DNA of 64,000 bases from Deltaproteobacteria bacterium (lineage in GTDB: Bacteria; Myxococcota_A; UBA9042; PHBI01), in NCBI GenBank assembly GCA_020632715.1, contig JACKFA010000004.1:186001-250000 (forward strand), written 5' to 3'. The notes under the pieces were generated by a model that worked only from the letters and a program-made list of their open reading frames with translations, was not told the origin of the DNA and did not search any database. Below, one piece after another: positions 16,971 through 26,213 of this stretch; within the stretch, counting starts at the first letter, position 1; each line of letters opens with the position of its first letter. Position numbers and translations under genes: made by a program.

Positions 16971-17566
16971 CGGCGCAGGATCCCGCGGAGCAGGAGCTCG
17001 GCCATCTGGCGCGTGATCTCCTTGTCGTCGGCGGGGACGTGGGCGGTCATCGGGAGCTCGAGCATGGCCTCCTCGAGGCGCGTGTGGACGAAGACCCCGA
17101 CGATGACCCGCATGATGACGTTCGGGTCGAGCCCGGGGGCGAGGTCGTCGCGGTTCTTGAGGAGGAGCTTCGCGACGTCGTTGAAGCCGTCCCAGAAGCG
17201 CTGGATGAGGGGCTTGACGTGCTGCCCCTCGAACTCGAGCACGTCGATGTAGAAGAGCTTGAAGGTGTCGCGGTGGCGCCGGACCATCGTCGCGATGGCG
17301 TCGCCCACCTCGGAGAGGTTCTGCGGGAAGACGTCGGCGCGCAGGAGGCGGAGCACGCTCAGCATGTCCTGCGTGACGTCGCTCTCCTGGAGCAGCGAGC
17401 GGTAGATCTCCTCCTTCGAGGAGAAGTGGTGGTAGATGCCGCCCATCGACACCTTCGCCGCGCGCGCGATGTCCCTCAGGTTCGAGCCGTTGTACCCGTT
17501 CGAGAGGAAGAGCCGCCGCGCCGCGTCGAGGATGCGCTGTTGATTCGAGGTCGCTTCGTCCGCCAT
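16967..17566 (-). CDS. TetR/AcrR family transcriptional regulator
   Basis: 199 residues. The N-terminal helix-turn-helix (ILDAARRLFLSNGYNGSNLRDIARAAKVS...IYHHFSSKEEIY, about 12-57) is standard TetR; the all-helical C-terminal half binds an unknown ligand. The ATG at 17566 is the family-consistent start. It is translationally coupled to the aldehyde dehydrogenase, so it is likely a repressor of its own operon responding to an aldehyde or acyl compound (inference). Divergent from the LysM/M15 gene. Confidence 0.93.
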   Translation of the reverse strand: MADEATSNQQRILDAARRLFLSNGYNGSNLRDIARAAKVSMGGIYHHFSSKEEIYRSLLQESDVTQDMLSVLRLLRADVFPQNLSEVGDAIATMVRRHRDTFKLFYIDVLEFEGQHVKPLIQRFWDGFNDVAKLLLKNRDDLAPGLDPNVIMRVIVGVFVHTRLEEAMLELPMTAHVPADDKEITRQMAELLLRGILRR

Positions 17567-17573
17567 CGCGGCG

Positions 17574-17601
17574 ATGATATGCCGCCTCCCGACGGCGTCA
17601 A
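17574..17601 (-). promoter_or_regulatory. Promoter of the tetR-aldehyde dehydrogenase operon
   Basis: On the minus strand, -35 TTGACG (17596-17601), a 16-base spacer and -10 TATCAT (17574-17579). Transcription would start within a few bases of the ATG at 17566, so the message may be leaderless. A facing TTGACA at 17647-17652 on the plus strand may belong to the LysM gene. Confidence 0.55.
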
Positions 17602-17707
17602 CCCGCCTCTCGCGCGCGGCGCGCGGACGCGCGGGCGCGTTCGGCGTTGACACCGGCCCGCGAGATGGCTCACGCTCCCGGATCGGGTGGTCCCGAGGGA
17701 GCGGCTG

Positions 17708-18997
17708 ATGGGTACGAAGACCTTGCAGCAGCGCCAGAGCGCGCCTGCCGTCGTAGACCAGGGACCCGAGAAGGCGAGCGCCGGCAAGGACGCCCGCGCC
17801 GGCCTGCGCGGCATGGACTTCGACGCCCAGTCCGACGCCCTCGCCCCCGTGCAGCTGAAGGAGGCCGCGCCGGCCGCCGCCACCGGCGGCAAGGCCGCGA
17901 CGACCCAGAAGGCCGCGAAGTCCTTCGGGCCGATGGACCCGAACGGGCTCCTCCGCGGCACGCACCCGACGCTCCAGGAGTACGCGAAGAAGGTGGTCGA
18001 GCTCGCCCACGCGAAGGGGCTCGACATCTGGGTCACGCAGGGGATGCGCACCTTCGGCGAGCAGAACGAGCTCTACAAGCAGGGCCGCACGAAGCCCGGC
18101 AAGGTCGTGACCTGGGTGCGCGGCGGCGGCAGCTACCATAATTACGGGTTGGCCGTGGACTTCGCGTTCCACGGCGCGAAGCCCTACGACGAGAGCCACG
18201 ACTGGGCCGGGCTCGTGAAGTGCGTGGAGGCCGCGGGGCTCGAGTCGGGCGCGAGCTATGGCGACCGGCCGCACGGCAACATCAAGGGGATCAGCATCGG
18301 CACGCTCCAGGCGTGGTACGGCGCCGGCGGCATGGCGAACGTCTGGAACAAGGTCAGCGAGAAGGTCGGCGGGCCGACGTTCGGCGGCGGCGAGGAGCAG
18401 AAGGGCGGCGCCGAGGGCGAGAAGCCGGGCGCGGGCGGCGGCGGCGACACCTACAAGGTGAAGCCGGGCGACACGCTCGTCGGCATCGCGAAGCGCCTCC
18501 TCGGCGACGGCGACCGCTGGGAGGAGATCGCGACCCTCAACGGCGTCAAGGACCCGCGCGCGCTCGCGGTCGGGGCCGTGCTGAAGCTCCCGAAGGCCGC
18601 GGCCGGCAAGGCCGATGACGTCGGCGGCGGTGGCACCGAGAAGGGGTTCACGCAGACCGAGCACACCGTGAAGCCGGGCGAGACGCTGACCGCGCTCGCG
18701 CTCAAGTTCTACGGCATGAGCTCGCTCTGGACCGAGATCGCGACGGCGAACGGCATCAAGGACCCGTCGGCGCTGAAGGTCGGCCAGAAGCTCGTCATCC
18801 CGAACCCGGGGCAGGCCGTGAAGCCGCCGAAGCAGCCGGTCGCCATCGAGCACGTGGTGAAGGCCGGCGAGACGCTCACGAAGATCGCCGACCAGCACTA
18901 CGGCGACGCCGGGCGCTGGCCCGAGATCGCGCGCGCGAACGGCATCAAGGACACGCGCAACATCGCCATCGGGACGAAGCTCAAGGTGCCGATGTAG
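17708..18997 (+). CDS. M15-type peptidoglycan peptidase with three LysM domains
   Basis: 429 residues. A disordered N-terminal region of about 80 residues (containing FDAQSDALAPVQ) has no signal peptide. It is followed by an M15/CwlK-like L-Ala-D-Glu or D-Ala-D-Ala peptidase core with IWVTQGMRTFGEQNELY and the zinc motif SYHNYGLAVDF (about 143-153). The second zinc region appears as RPHGNI. Three C-terminal LysM peptidoglycan-binding domains follow at about 255-300, 322-366 and 384-428, each starting with a V(K)PGDTL/VKAGETL motif. The ATG at 17708 is used; an in-frame GTG 21 bases upstream is possible. Lack of a signal suggests lysis-dependent release or export by a dedicated contractile system (inference). 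Confidence 0.88.
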   Translation: MGTKTLQQRQSAPAVVDQGPEKASAGKDARAGLRGMDFDAQSDALAPVQLKEAAPAAATGGKAATTQKAAKSFGPMDPNGLLRGTHPTLQEYAKKVVELAHAKGLDIWVTQGMRTFGEQNELYKQGRTKPGKVVTWVRGGGSYHNYGLAVDFAFHGAKPYDESHDWAGLVKCVEAAGLESGASYGDRPHGNIKGISIGTLQAWYGAGGMANVWNKVSEKVGGPTFGGGEEQKGGAEGEKPGAGGGGDTYKVKPGDTLVGIAKRLLGDGDRWEEIATLNGVKDPRALAVGAVLKLPKAAAGKADDVGGGGTEKGFTQTEHTVKPGETLTALALKFYGMSSLWTEIATANGIKDPSALKVGQKLVIPNPGQAVKPPKQPVAIEHVVKAGETLTKIADQHYGDAGRWPEIARANGIKDTRNIAIGTKLKVPM

Positions 18998-19150
18998 GTG
19001 GCGCCTCGCCCGGCGCCCGGTCGGCCCTCCGGGAGCGGCCGCGCGCAGGCGTTCGCGGCGTTCGAAGAGCGGAACCGTCGGCCGCGCGCGACGCGTGGGG
19101 CCGCCCCTCCCCGCGCCACGAGAACGATACCGAAGGATTCAGCCGGCACC

Positions 19151-19179
19151 TTGAACTGCCGACGGACGGGTCGTTATGT
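19151..19179 (+). promoter_or_regulatory. Promoter upstream of the giant IPT lipoprotein
   Basis: -35 TTGAAC (19151-19156), 17-base spacer, -10 TTATGT (19174-19179), about 60 bases before the ATG at 19242. The remaining part of the 244-bp gap from 18998 shows nothing else I can support. Confidence 0.55.
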
Positions 19180-19241
19180 TGGCGTCCGACCACGTCGTGC
19201 CCGCGAGACCGCGCGGGAGCGTCCGTGCCGAGGGGGAGCCG

Positions 19242-22200
19242 ATGGCCCGACAGCGACCACGCCCGACAATCGTCCGAAGCCTGCTCCTCGTGGGCCTCGC
19301 GGGCGCCCTCGCGGGCTGTCCGGACGTCCCCGGGTCCCTGAGGATCGACGCGGGCGACGCCGTGGACGGCGACGGCGGCGACACGTTCGTCCCGCTCGAG
19401 CTCGAGCGGATCGTGGAGAGCGCGGGCTCGCAGATGGGCGGCGAGCGCGTCACCATCTACGGCAGCGGCTTCACGGCGGGCGCGAAGGTGACGTTCGGCG
19501 CGGCCATCGGCGGGAACGTGCTCGCCCTCGACGACGGCCGGCTCAACGTCACGGTCCCGCCGCACGGGCGCGGGCTCGTCGACGTGTCGGTCGAGCTCAT
19601 GGACGGCCAGTCCGCGACCCTCGCGGACGCCTACCTCTTCAAGAGCGACCTCGCCATCGGCTCCGTGGAGCCCGCGATCGGGCCGGTGGCCGGCGGGATC
19701 CCCGTCACGGTGCGCGGCGACGACTTCACCGAGGACACGCGCGTGGTCGTCGGCGACCGCCTCCTCGAGAACGCCGAGCGCCTCGACGCGCAGACCATCG
19801 TCGGCACGCTCCCGGCGCGCCTCTCCGACAAGGCCGGCGTCGTGCCGGTCGTCGTGACCGACGGCTTCGAGCAGCGCGTGCTCGACGACGCCTTCCGCTA
19901 CGTCGACCACCTCGAGGTCGACTGGCTGCACCCCGCGAGCGGCGCGCGCGCCGGCGGGACGCGGCTCACGCTCTACGGGCGCGGCCTCGAGGACGACACC
20001 ATCGTCGCCATCCGCGGCGTGTCGGCGGAGATCCTCGAGCCGGGCAACGGCAGCGCCATCGTCGTGCGCACCCCGCCGGGCGCGCCCGGGCCGGCCGACG
20101 TGCGCGTGCAGAACGCGCTCGACACGGTCGAGCTCGCGGACGCCTTCGTCTACCTCGACACCAGCGCGCCCGCGGGCGTGAACCTCGTTCACGCGTGGCC
20201 CGGGAGCGGCTCGAGCCTCGGCGGGACCTCGGTCGCGCTGACGGTCACCGGGCTCCCGGACGACGGCGTCACGGTCATGTTCAACGACAAGGCGGCGACC
20301 GTCACGGAGACGCGCCCCGCCGACAACCTCGTCGTGGTCACGGCGCCGCCGGGCGTGCTCGGCCCGGTCGTCGTCACCGTGGCGGCGGGCGGCGAGGAGT
20401 CCGTGCGCGACGACCTCTTCAGCTACGTGCCGCCCTTCTCGGTCACGGGCGTCGAGCCGGCGTCCGGCAAGGCGAGCGGCGGCGAGACGGTCAAGGTGAC
20501 GGGCACGGGCATCGTCGCGGACGCGGCCATCACGTTCGGCGGCGCGGCGGCGCGCGTGACGAAGGTGACGGCGACCTACGCCGAGGTCACGACGCCGCCG
20601 GGCACCTCGGGCCTCGTGGACGTGGTCGTGACGCAGGGGCCGGACCGCGAGGTCGCGCGCGGGGCGTTCGAGTACCGCGCGAGCGGCGGCGGGAAGCTCT
20701 GGGCGATCACGCCGTCGTCGGGCTCGCAGGCGGGCGGGCGCATCGTGCGCCTCGTCGGGACGGGCTTCCGCGGCACGTCGCCGCGCGTCACGTTCGGGCA
20801 GGCGCCGCTCGAGGACTTCCGCGTGGTCGACGACGGGCTCGTCATCGGCCGCCTCCCGCGCGGCGAGGTCGGCGCGGTCAACGTGCGCGACCCCTCGCTC
20901 GGGATCCTCGCGATGGGGTTCACGTACTTCGACCCGGCGCAGCGCTACGGCGGGACGGCCGGCGGGGACATCCCCGAGGCCCTGAACGTCTCGGTCCTCG
21001 ACATCACGAACGGCGAGGGCGTCGACGGCGCCTTCGTGATCCTCTGGGACGACCTCGGCACGCCGTACCAGGGCGTCACCGACGAGCGCGGGCAGATCAC
21101 CTTCTCGGACGTCGGCTTCGGGCCGATGCAGATGGTCACGGCGAGCGCCGAGAACTACACGACCGCGAGCATCGTCGAGTTCGACGCCCGCGACGCGACG
21201 CTCCTCCTCATCCCGCTCGTGTCGAGCCCGCCGGGCGGCGGGGGCGGCCCGGGCCCGACGCCGCTCCCGGACAGCACGCTCGTCGGGAAGGTCACGGGGC
21301 TCGACAAGTACGTGCTGCCGCCGCCGGGGAGCTGCGACAACCGGCTCGCGGTCGACGGCGGCACGATGTGCGCCGCGTGCACCCAGGACGCGGACTGCGG
21401 GAGCGAGCAGCTCGCGTGCACGAACCTCGGCGGGACGCAGGGGAACCGCTGCACCCAGGCGTGCGAGACGGACGTCGACTGCCCGGCCGGCTACGGCTGC
21501 CGCGCGGTCGGCGGCGGGAGCGTGCAGTGCCTGCCGAGCCCGGGGCAGCGCATGGCGCGCTGCTCGGTGACCCAGGAGGACGTGTTCTCGAGCCCGGCGG
21601 GGCCGGCGCAGCTGACGAACGCGGACGGCGTGTACACGTTGCCGTCGGAGCCCGGCGAGTACGCGGTCGTCTGCCTCGGTGGCTACCAGGACGAGTTCGG
21701 CGGCTTCATCCCGACGATCATGGGCGTCCGGCGGCACGTGTTCGCCTACGCGGGCGACGTGGTCGCGCAGCAGGACGTGCGGCTCGACATCCCGCTCTCG
21801 ACGGACCTGCGGATCCGCCTCGACGACCCGCCGGACGAGCCGAAGACCGCGCGGCGCACGGTCGACGTGTTCCTCGACTTCGGCGCGGACGGGGTCTTCC
21901 ACATGCCGTCGAGCGGCGACGCCGTCGGGGCCGAGGTCTTCGAGCTCGAGCACTTCCCGGTGCGCTTCGCGGAGAGCCTCTACGACGCGACCTACACCAT
22001 CTACGGGACGGCCGTGCCGGACGTGCCCGACGAGATGCAGACGGGCGAGGGGTCGTTCACGCTGCACGACGGGATCGCGGAGGTCGCGGAGGACACGGTC
22101 TACGAGCTCGTCGCGGACGGCGTCTCCACGAGCGAGACGGGCCTCGACATCGACGTGCTCGCGATGGACGGGCCGGGGGACGGCCGGATCTGGGCGGTCG

Positions 22201-23288
22201 GCGAGGGCGGCAAGGTCGTCGCCTTCGACGGCACGTTCTGGGCGCTCCAGCAGGCGCCGACGGACGCGACGCTGCGGGCCGTCGTGGCGCGCGCGGACGA
22301 CGACGTGTGGGCTGCCGGCGACGGCGCCGTGGCGCGCTGGAACGGGCTCCGCTGGGTCGAGGTGCCGATGCCGACCGGGTTCGACGCGGTGTCGTGGACC
22401 GGGATGGCGGCGGTCGGTGACGACGTGTGGCTCTGGGGCGACGCGGGCGTGTGGAAGCACGACGGGGTGTCGCTCACGCAGGTGATCCTCGACGTCCCGA
22501 CGGGGGCCGTGCGGGACGTGGTCGCGGTCGCGCCCGACGACGTGTGGCTCGTCGGCGACGGCGGGCTCCTGCGCCACTGGACGGGCGGCCCCACGGAGAC
22601 CTACGACGTCGCTGGTAGCGACCTCCTCGCGGTGTCGGCGACCGGGCCGGGGGACGTCTGGGCGGTCGGCGCGGACGGGCGCGTCATCCACTGGGATGGC
22701 GCGGTGTGGTTCGACTACCTGACCGTGACCGGACGCGACCTGCAGGCGGTGCAGGCGGTGGCGCCGGACCGCGTGTGGGCGGTCGGCGACGCGGGCGAGG
22801 TGATCCGCTGGGACGGTGTCGCCTGGAAGGAGCACGCCGTCGTGCCGCACGCGGATCTCCGCGCCGTGTGGGAGACGAGCGACGGGAAGGCCGTCGCGGG
22901 CGGGTTGCACACGCTGGTGATCGGCCCCATCCTGCGCGTCCCGACGCCCAACAACCCGAACGCCTTCGGGAACCTGAACGGGCTCACGCTGCGCTGGAAT
23001 CTCACCCCCGGACCGGACGCTTCGTTCACATGGCTCGAGCTCATGACCGGCGGCGGCTTCCCGTACTGGAACATCGTGGCGGACGGGAAGCGGAGCGACG
23101 TGCCGCTCCCGGACCTGCAGGCGGCGTGGGGGCTCCAGGCGCTGTGGCCGGGGCAGGGCTTCTTCCAGGTGGTCCGGGCGTACGTCCCGGGCTTCTCGAT
23201 GGGCGCGTACGACACGACCATCCTGACGCCGTACGAGTGGCAGTCGTGGGTCGTGACGGGCTGGGCGCTGACCATCCCGCAGCCGTGA
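19242..23288 (+). CDS. Giant lipoprotein: tandem IPT/TIG domains plus WD/propeller-like C-terminus
   Basis: 1348 residues. Signal peptide with lipobox ALAGC (Cys 26). About 50-570 holds roughly seven IPT/TIG immunoglobulin-like domains, each with a GSxxGGxxVT(I)xGxGF-type start (for example SQMGGERVTIYGSGF). A carboxypeptidase-regulatory-like beta domain and a cysteine-rich segment (CAACTQDADC...CPAGYGC) come next. From about 970 on there are repeated DDVW(A/L)xGDGG...W units typical of a beta-propeller. A ribosome site AGGGGGAG precedes the ATG at 19242. Probably a cell-surface adhesion or scaffold protein. Its stop overlaps the start of the next gene (GTGA), so the two proteins are likely made together. 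Confidence 0.9.
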   Translation: MARQRPRPTIVRSLLLVGLAGALAGCPDVPGSLRIDAGDAVDGDGGDTFVPLELERIVESAGSQMGGERVTIYGSGFTAGAKVTFGAAIGGNVLALDDGRLNVTVPPHGRGLVDVSVELMDGQSATLADAYLFKSDLAIGSVEPAIGPVAGGIPVTVRGDDFTEDTRVVVGDRLLENAERLDAQTIVGTLPARLSDKAGVVPVVVTDGFEQRVLDDAFRYVDHLEVDWLHPASGARAGGTRLTLYGRGLEDDTIVAIRGVSAEILEPGNGSAIVVRTPPGAPGPADVRVQNALDTVELADAFVYLDTSAPAGVNLVHAWPGSGSSLGGTSVALTVTGLPDDGVTVMFNDKAATVTETRPADNLVVVTAPPGVLGPVVVTVAAGGEESVRDDLFSYVPPFSVTGVEPASGKASGGETVKVTGTGIVADAAITFGGAAARVTKVTATYAEVTTPPGTSGLVDVVVTQGPDREVARGAFEYRASGGGKLWAITPSSGSQAGGRIVRLVGTGFRGTSPRVTFGQAPLEDFRVVDDGLVIGRLPRGEVGAVNVRDPSLGILAMGFTYFDPAQRYGGTAGGDIPEALNVSVLDITNGEGVDGAFVILWDDLGTPYQGVTDERGQITFSDVGFGPMQMVTASAENYTTASIVEFDARDATLLLIPLVSSPPGGGGGPGPTPLPDSTLVGKVTGLDKYVLPPPGSCDNRLAVDGGTMCAACTQDADCGSEQLACTNLGGTQGNRCTQACETDVDCPAGYGCRAVGGGSVQCLPSPGQRMARCSVTQEDVFSSPAGPAQLTNADGVYTLPSEPGEYAVVCLGGYQDEFGGFIPTIMGVRRHVFAYAGDVVAQQDVRLDIPLSTDLRIRLDDPPDEPKTARRTVDVFLDFGADGVFHMPSSGDAVGAEVFELEHFPVRFAESLYDATYTIYGTAVPDVPDEMQTGEGSFTLHDGIAEVAEDTVYELVADGVSTSETGLDIDVLAMDGPGDGRIWAVGEGGKVVAFDGTFWALQQAPTDATLRAVVARADDDVWAAGDGAVARWNGLRWVEVPMPTGFDAVSWTGMAAVGDDVWLWGDAGVWKHDGVSLTQVILDVPTGAVRDVVAVAPDDVWLVGDGGLLRHWTGGPTETYDVAGSDLLAVSATGPGDVWAVGADGRVIHWDGAVWFDYLTVTGRDLQAVQAVAPDRVWAVGDAGEVIRWDGVAWKEHAVVPHADLRAVWETSDGKAVAGGLHTLVIGPILRVPTPNNPNAFGNLNGLTLRWNLTPGPDASFTWLELMTGGGFPYWNIVADGKRSDVPLPDLQAAWGLQALWPGQGFFQVVRAYVPGFSMGAYDTTILTPYEWQSWVVTGWALTIPQP

Positions 23289-25567
23289 CGCCGGGGCGCG
23301 CGCGCGGCGCGCTGCGAGCGCTCTGCGCGTGGGGCGTGGTCGCGATGATCGCGGCGGCGCCGCTGTCCGCGACGGCGGCCGCGCCGGCGCCGGCGGGGAC
23401 GCAGGCGAAGCTCACGCACCTCGGCGGGCTCGCGCTCGCGCGGGACCTGGCCGGACCCGGGGCGCTCGGGGGGCTCGACGACGCGGCGCTGGCCGAGCGG
23501 GCCCTCTTCCTCGTGACGGCGCTCCTCGTGAACGACGAGGAGGCCGTGCTGGACTCGCCCCGGGACATCGAGAAGCTCGTGACGCTCGGGGTCGCGGTGG
23601 ATCTGCTCTTCGCGCGCGGGCAGGACACGCCGGCGCTGCGGGCGGTGGCGCTGCGGGCGTGCTACGCGATGCACCTGCTCGACGACGCGTACCGCACGCG
23701 GGAGACGGTGCGCGCGGCGATCGACGCGCTGCCGTCGCGGGTGCCGCCGGAGCGGCGCGCGGCGTACGAGGCGCTCGTGGAGGCGGTGCGCGGGGTGGGC
23801 GCCGTCGCGCGGCAGTGGTTCCCGGAGCTCCTGCAGCGGGTGCTCGCCGACGGACAGGACGTCGGGGCGACGCACAACCTGCGCGGGCTCTGGCTCCTGC
23901 GTGACGGGCGCGCGGCGGAGGCGGCGGACGCCTTCGCGCAGGCGTTCGACGCGGACGCGCAGGCGCGCTACGCGGTGCACCTCTACGACGCGCTGGTGGC
24001 GTCCGGGCAGCCGGCGCTCGCGGAGCAGGTGCGGCGGCCGCTCCTCGCGAAGGCGCCGGCGCTCGAGCCGGAGCTCGACCGGATCGCCGGGGCGCGGGCG
24101 GACCGCGCGGCGACCGAGGTCTTCGACGCGCAGGCCGGGAAGGCGACGCGGGGGGAGGCGACGGCGCAGATCGCGCGCTACCGGCGGGTCGGGCGCGACG
24201 GGGCGGCGCTGGCGCTGGCGGAGCGGCTGGTGGGGGTCTATCCGGACGAGCCGACGGTGTACGTGGCCGCGGCGGAGCTCTACGTCGCGGAGCGCGCGTA
24301 CGGGCGGCTCGCGGCGCTGTTGAAGGCGGCCGAGGCGCGGGGGATCCTCGGGCTCCGGCTGCGCGAGGCGCGGGTCGCGGCGGTGGTGCAGGCGCGGGTC
24401 GACCGCGCGGTCGGGGGGCCGGCGCACGCGCTGGCGGACGTCGACATCGCGCCGGATCTCGAGCAGATCGAGGGGCTCGACGCGGCGCGGGGGCGGCGGG
24501 TGCGGCTCGTGGCGCAGCTGCTCGAGCGGATCGCGCTCGCGCAGGGGGCGCGGCGGACGGGGGCCGCGGAGGCGCCCGCGGACGCGCTCGCGGCGATGCG
24601 GGCGGACACGGAGGCGGCGCTGCGCGAGGCGCCCGCGGATCCGGTGCTCTGGAAGCTCGGCGCGGCCGCGCTGGTCGGGGCGGACCGGCCGCGCGACGCG
24701 ATGGCGCTGCTCGAGAAGGGGCTCCGGGCGGTCTCGGCGGCGGACGCGCGGGTGCTCGGGGCGCTGCTCGCGCGGATGGAGGCGGGCTATGGCGTCCGCG
24801 AGGCCGACGCGAAGCTCCTGAAGTCGGCGCGGGCGCGGGCGGATCGGGTCGGCGACGCGCCGCTCGCGGGGGCGGGGCCCGGAGACGGCGCGGTGTGGCG
24901 CGCGTTCCGGGTGGTGCTCGACGCGACGGAGCGGGCGTTTCGCGGGAAGGCGCTGCGGGCGGGCGAGGCGCGGGTGGCGATCCGGGCGCTGCCGGAGATC
25001 GACGTCGACTTCGACGAGACGGACCCCGACGGGCGGCTCGCGGAGGCGGCGACGGCGGCGACGATCGGGGCGCTCGCGTTCGCGGCGGACGACGGCGGGC
25101 TCGCGGTGAACGCGCTGAAGCAGGTGCGGCGGTTCGCCTCGGACGAGGTCGTGGCGAAGCTCGCGTCGGGGCAGGCGCAGCTCATCGCCGGGGATCCGCG
25201 CGGGGCGTACGAGATCCTCGCGGACGCGGAGGGCGGCGACGCGCGGCCGGCGGTGGCGTTCGCGCTGGAGAAGTCGCTCGCGTGGGCGGCGGGGCAGGCG
25301 GGGGACGACGCGACGGCGGCAGAGCACATGCGGAAGCTGCTCGCGCTCTGGGACGTGGCGCGGGCGCCGGACGTGGCGGAGGCGCACGGCGCGCAGCCGC
25401 TCTTCATCGGGGACTTCCACGTCGGGCTCGCGCTCGAGCCGGGGGAGCCGCTCGCGGCGGTGGTGGTGGCGGCGCCGGTGTTGATGCTGGTGCCGGACCT
25501 GCCGCATGACCGGGAGGCGATCGGTCGGCAGGTCGAAGCGCTCGACAAGGCGGCGGGGGCGAAGTAG
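23285..25567 (+). CDS. Secreted helical-repeat (TPR-like) protein
   Basis: 760 residues. GTG start at 23285 overlapping the upstream TGA, then a signal sequence ending SATAAA. The mature protein is almost wholly alpha-helical, Ala/Arg/Leu-rich, with TPR-like pairs (for example LRGLWLLRDGRAAEAADAF near 200 and DPVLWKLGAAAL near 455). No enzyme motif is seen. Codon third positions are strongly G-rich. It is a likely periplasmic partner of the IPT lipoprotein; pairing of a surface lipoprotein with a TPR-like protein is inferred from coupling only. Confidence 0.85.
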   Translation: MTPGRARGALRALCAWGVVAMIAAAPLSATAAAPAPAGTQAKLTHLGGLALARDLAGPGALGGLDDAALAERALFLVTALLVNDEEAVLDSPRDIEKLVTLGVAVDLLFARGQDTPALRAVALRACYAMHLLDDAYRTRETVRAAIDALPSRVPPERRAAYEALVEAVRGVGAVARQWFPELLQRVLADGQDVGATHNLRGLWLLRDGRAAEAADAFAQAFDADAQARYAVHLYDALVASGQPALAEQVRRPLLAKAPALEPELDRIAGARADRAATEVFDAQAGKATRGEATAQIARYRRVGRDGAALALAERLVGVYPDEPTVYVAAAELYVAERAYGRLAALLKAAEARGILGLRLREARVAAVVQARVDRAVGGPAHALADVDIAPDLEQIEGLDAARGRRVRLVAQLLERIALAQGARRTGAAEAPADALAAMRADTEAALREAPADPVLWKLGAAALVGADRPRDAMALLEKGLRAVSAADARVLGALLARMEAGYGVREADAKLLKSARARADRVGDAPLAGAGPGDGAVWRAFRVVLDATERAFRGKALRAGEARVAIRALPEIDVDFDETDPDGRLAEAATAATIGALAFAADDGGLAVNALKQVRRFASDEVVAKLASGQAQLIAGDPRGAYEILADAEGGDARPAVAFALEKSLAWAAGQAGDDATAAEHMRKLLALWDVARAPDVAEAHGAQPLFIGDFHVGLALEPGEPLAAVVVAAPVLMLVPDLPHDREAIGRQVEALDKAAGAK

Positions 25568-25616
25568 TCAGGCTCGTGTGGATGAGCGCGGCGCGCGCGG
25601 CCGCGGGGAGGCGAGG

Positions 25617-26213
25617 ATGAAGGTGCTCGGGACGTTGCTGATGGTCGCGCTGCTGGCGGTGGGCGCCGGGACGGCGTTCGGGGACATCGCGCCGCACCCG
25701 CGGAAGCCGGTGCCCGTGAAGCCGAAGCCGCGGCCGAAGCCGGCGCCGCCGAAGGTGGAGGAGGCGGACGCGACGCCGACGGCGCCCGAGGCGGACGCGG
25801 GGAGCGCGGCCAGCGCGACGAGCGAGGCGGACGCCGGCTCGCCTGCGGGTGGGGGTGACGCGGCCGAGGCGCCGCCGGCTCCCGCTCCGAAGGCCGAGCC
25901 CGCGCCGGCGCGACTCCCGGACGGGGTGTTCGAGGGGACGCTGCTCGGGCCGGACGGGAAGGTCGGCGAGGTGACGATGATGGTCGTCGGCGGGATGATC
26001 ATCGACGCGCGGCTCACGGTGGGAGCCGACAAGCTCGAGCTCGCGCCGTCGGGGGCGCCCTACGACCCGAACATGAACCTGCGGGCGCGGGGAGAGGCCG
26101 GCTATGCCGGGGTGAGCGGGAGGTTCTTCGACGTGGACCGCGGCGCGGGCACGTTCGACGGGATGCTGGCGCGGCGCGCGGTGAGGGGGACGTGGGTCGC
26201 GGCGCGACGCTGA
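25617..26213 (+). CDS. Small secreted protein with Pro/Lys and Ala/Asp linker
   Basis: 198 residues. The signal peptide (MKVLGTLLMVALLAVGAGTAFG) is followed by a Pro/Lys-rich then Ala/Asp-rich disordered segment to about residue 100. A compact beta-rich C-terminal domain (VFEGTLLGPDGKVGEV...GRFFDVD) then follows. No family is recognised. It sits 49 bases after the helical-repeat gene and may belong to the same operon. The GNAT gene starts inside its last codons. Confidence 0.75.
   Translation: MKVLGTLLMVALLAVGAGTAFGDIAPHPRKPVPVKPKPRPKPAPPKVEEADATPTAPEADAGSAASATSEADAGSPAGGGDAAEAPPAPAPKAEPAPARLPDGVFEGTLLGPDGKVGEVTMMVVGGMIIDARLTVGADKLELAPSGAPYDPNMNLRARGEAGYAGVSGRFFDVDRGAGTFDGMLARRAVRGTWVAARR

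Noticed and set aside
18981..22910. A 1309-residue antisense reading frame opposite the IPT lipoprotein
   Set aside because: It has Arg/Ala/His-rich composition typical of the reverse of high-GC genes; the sense frame has a lipobox and recognisable domains.
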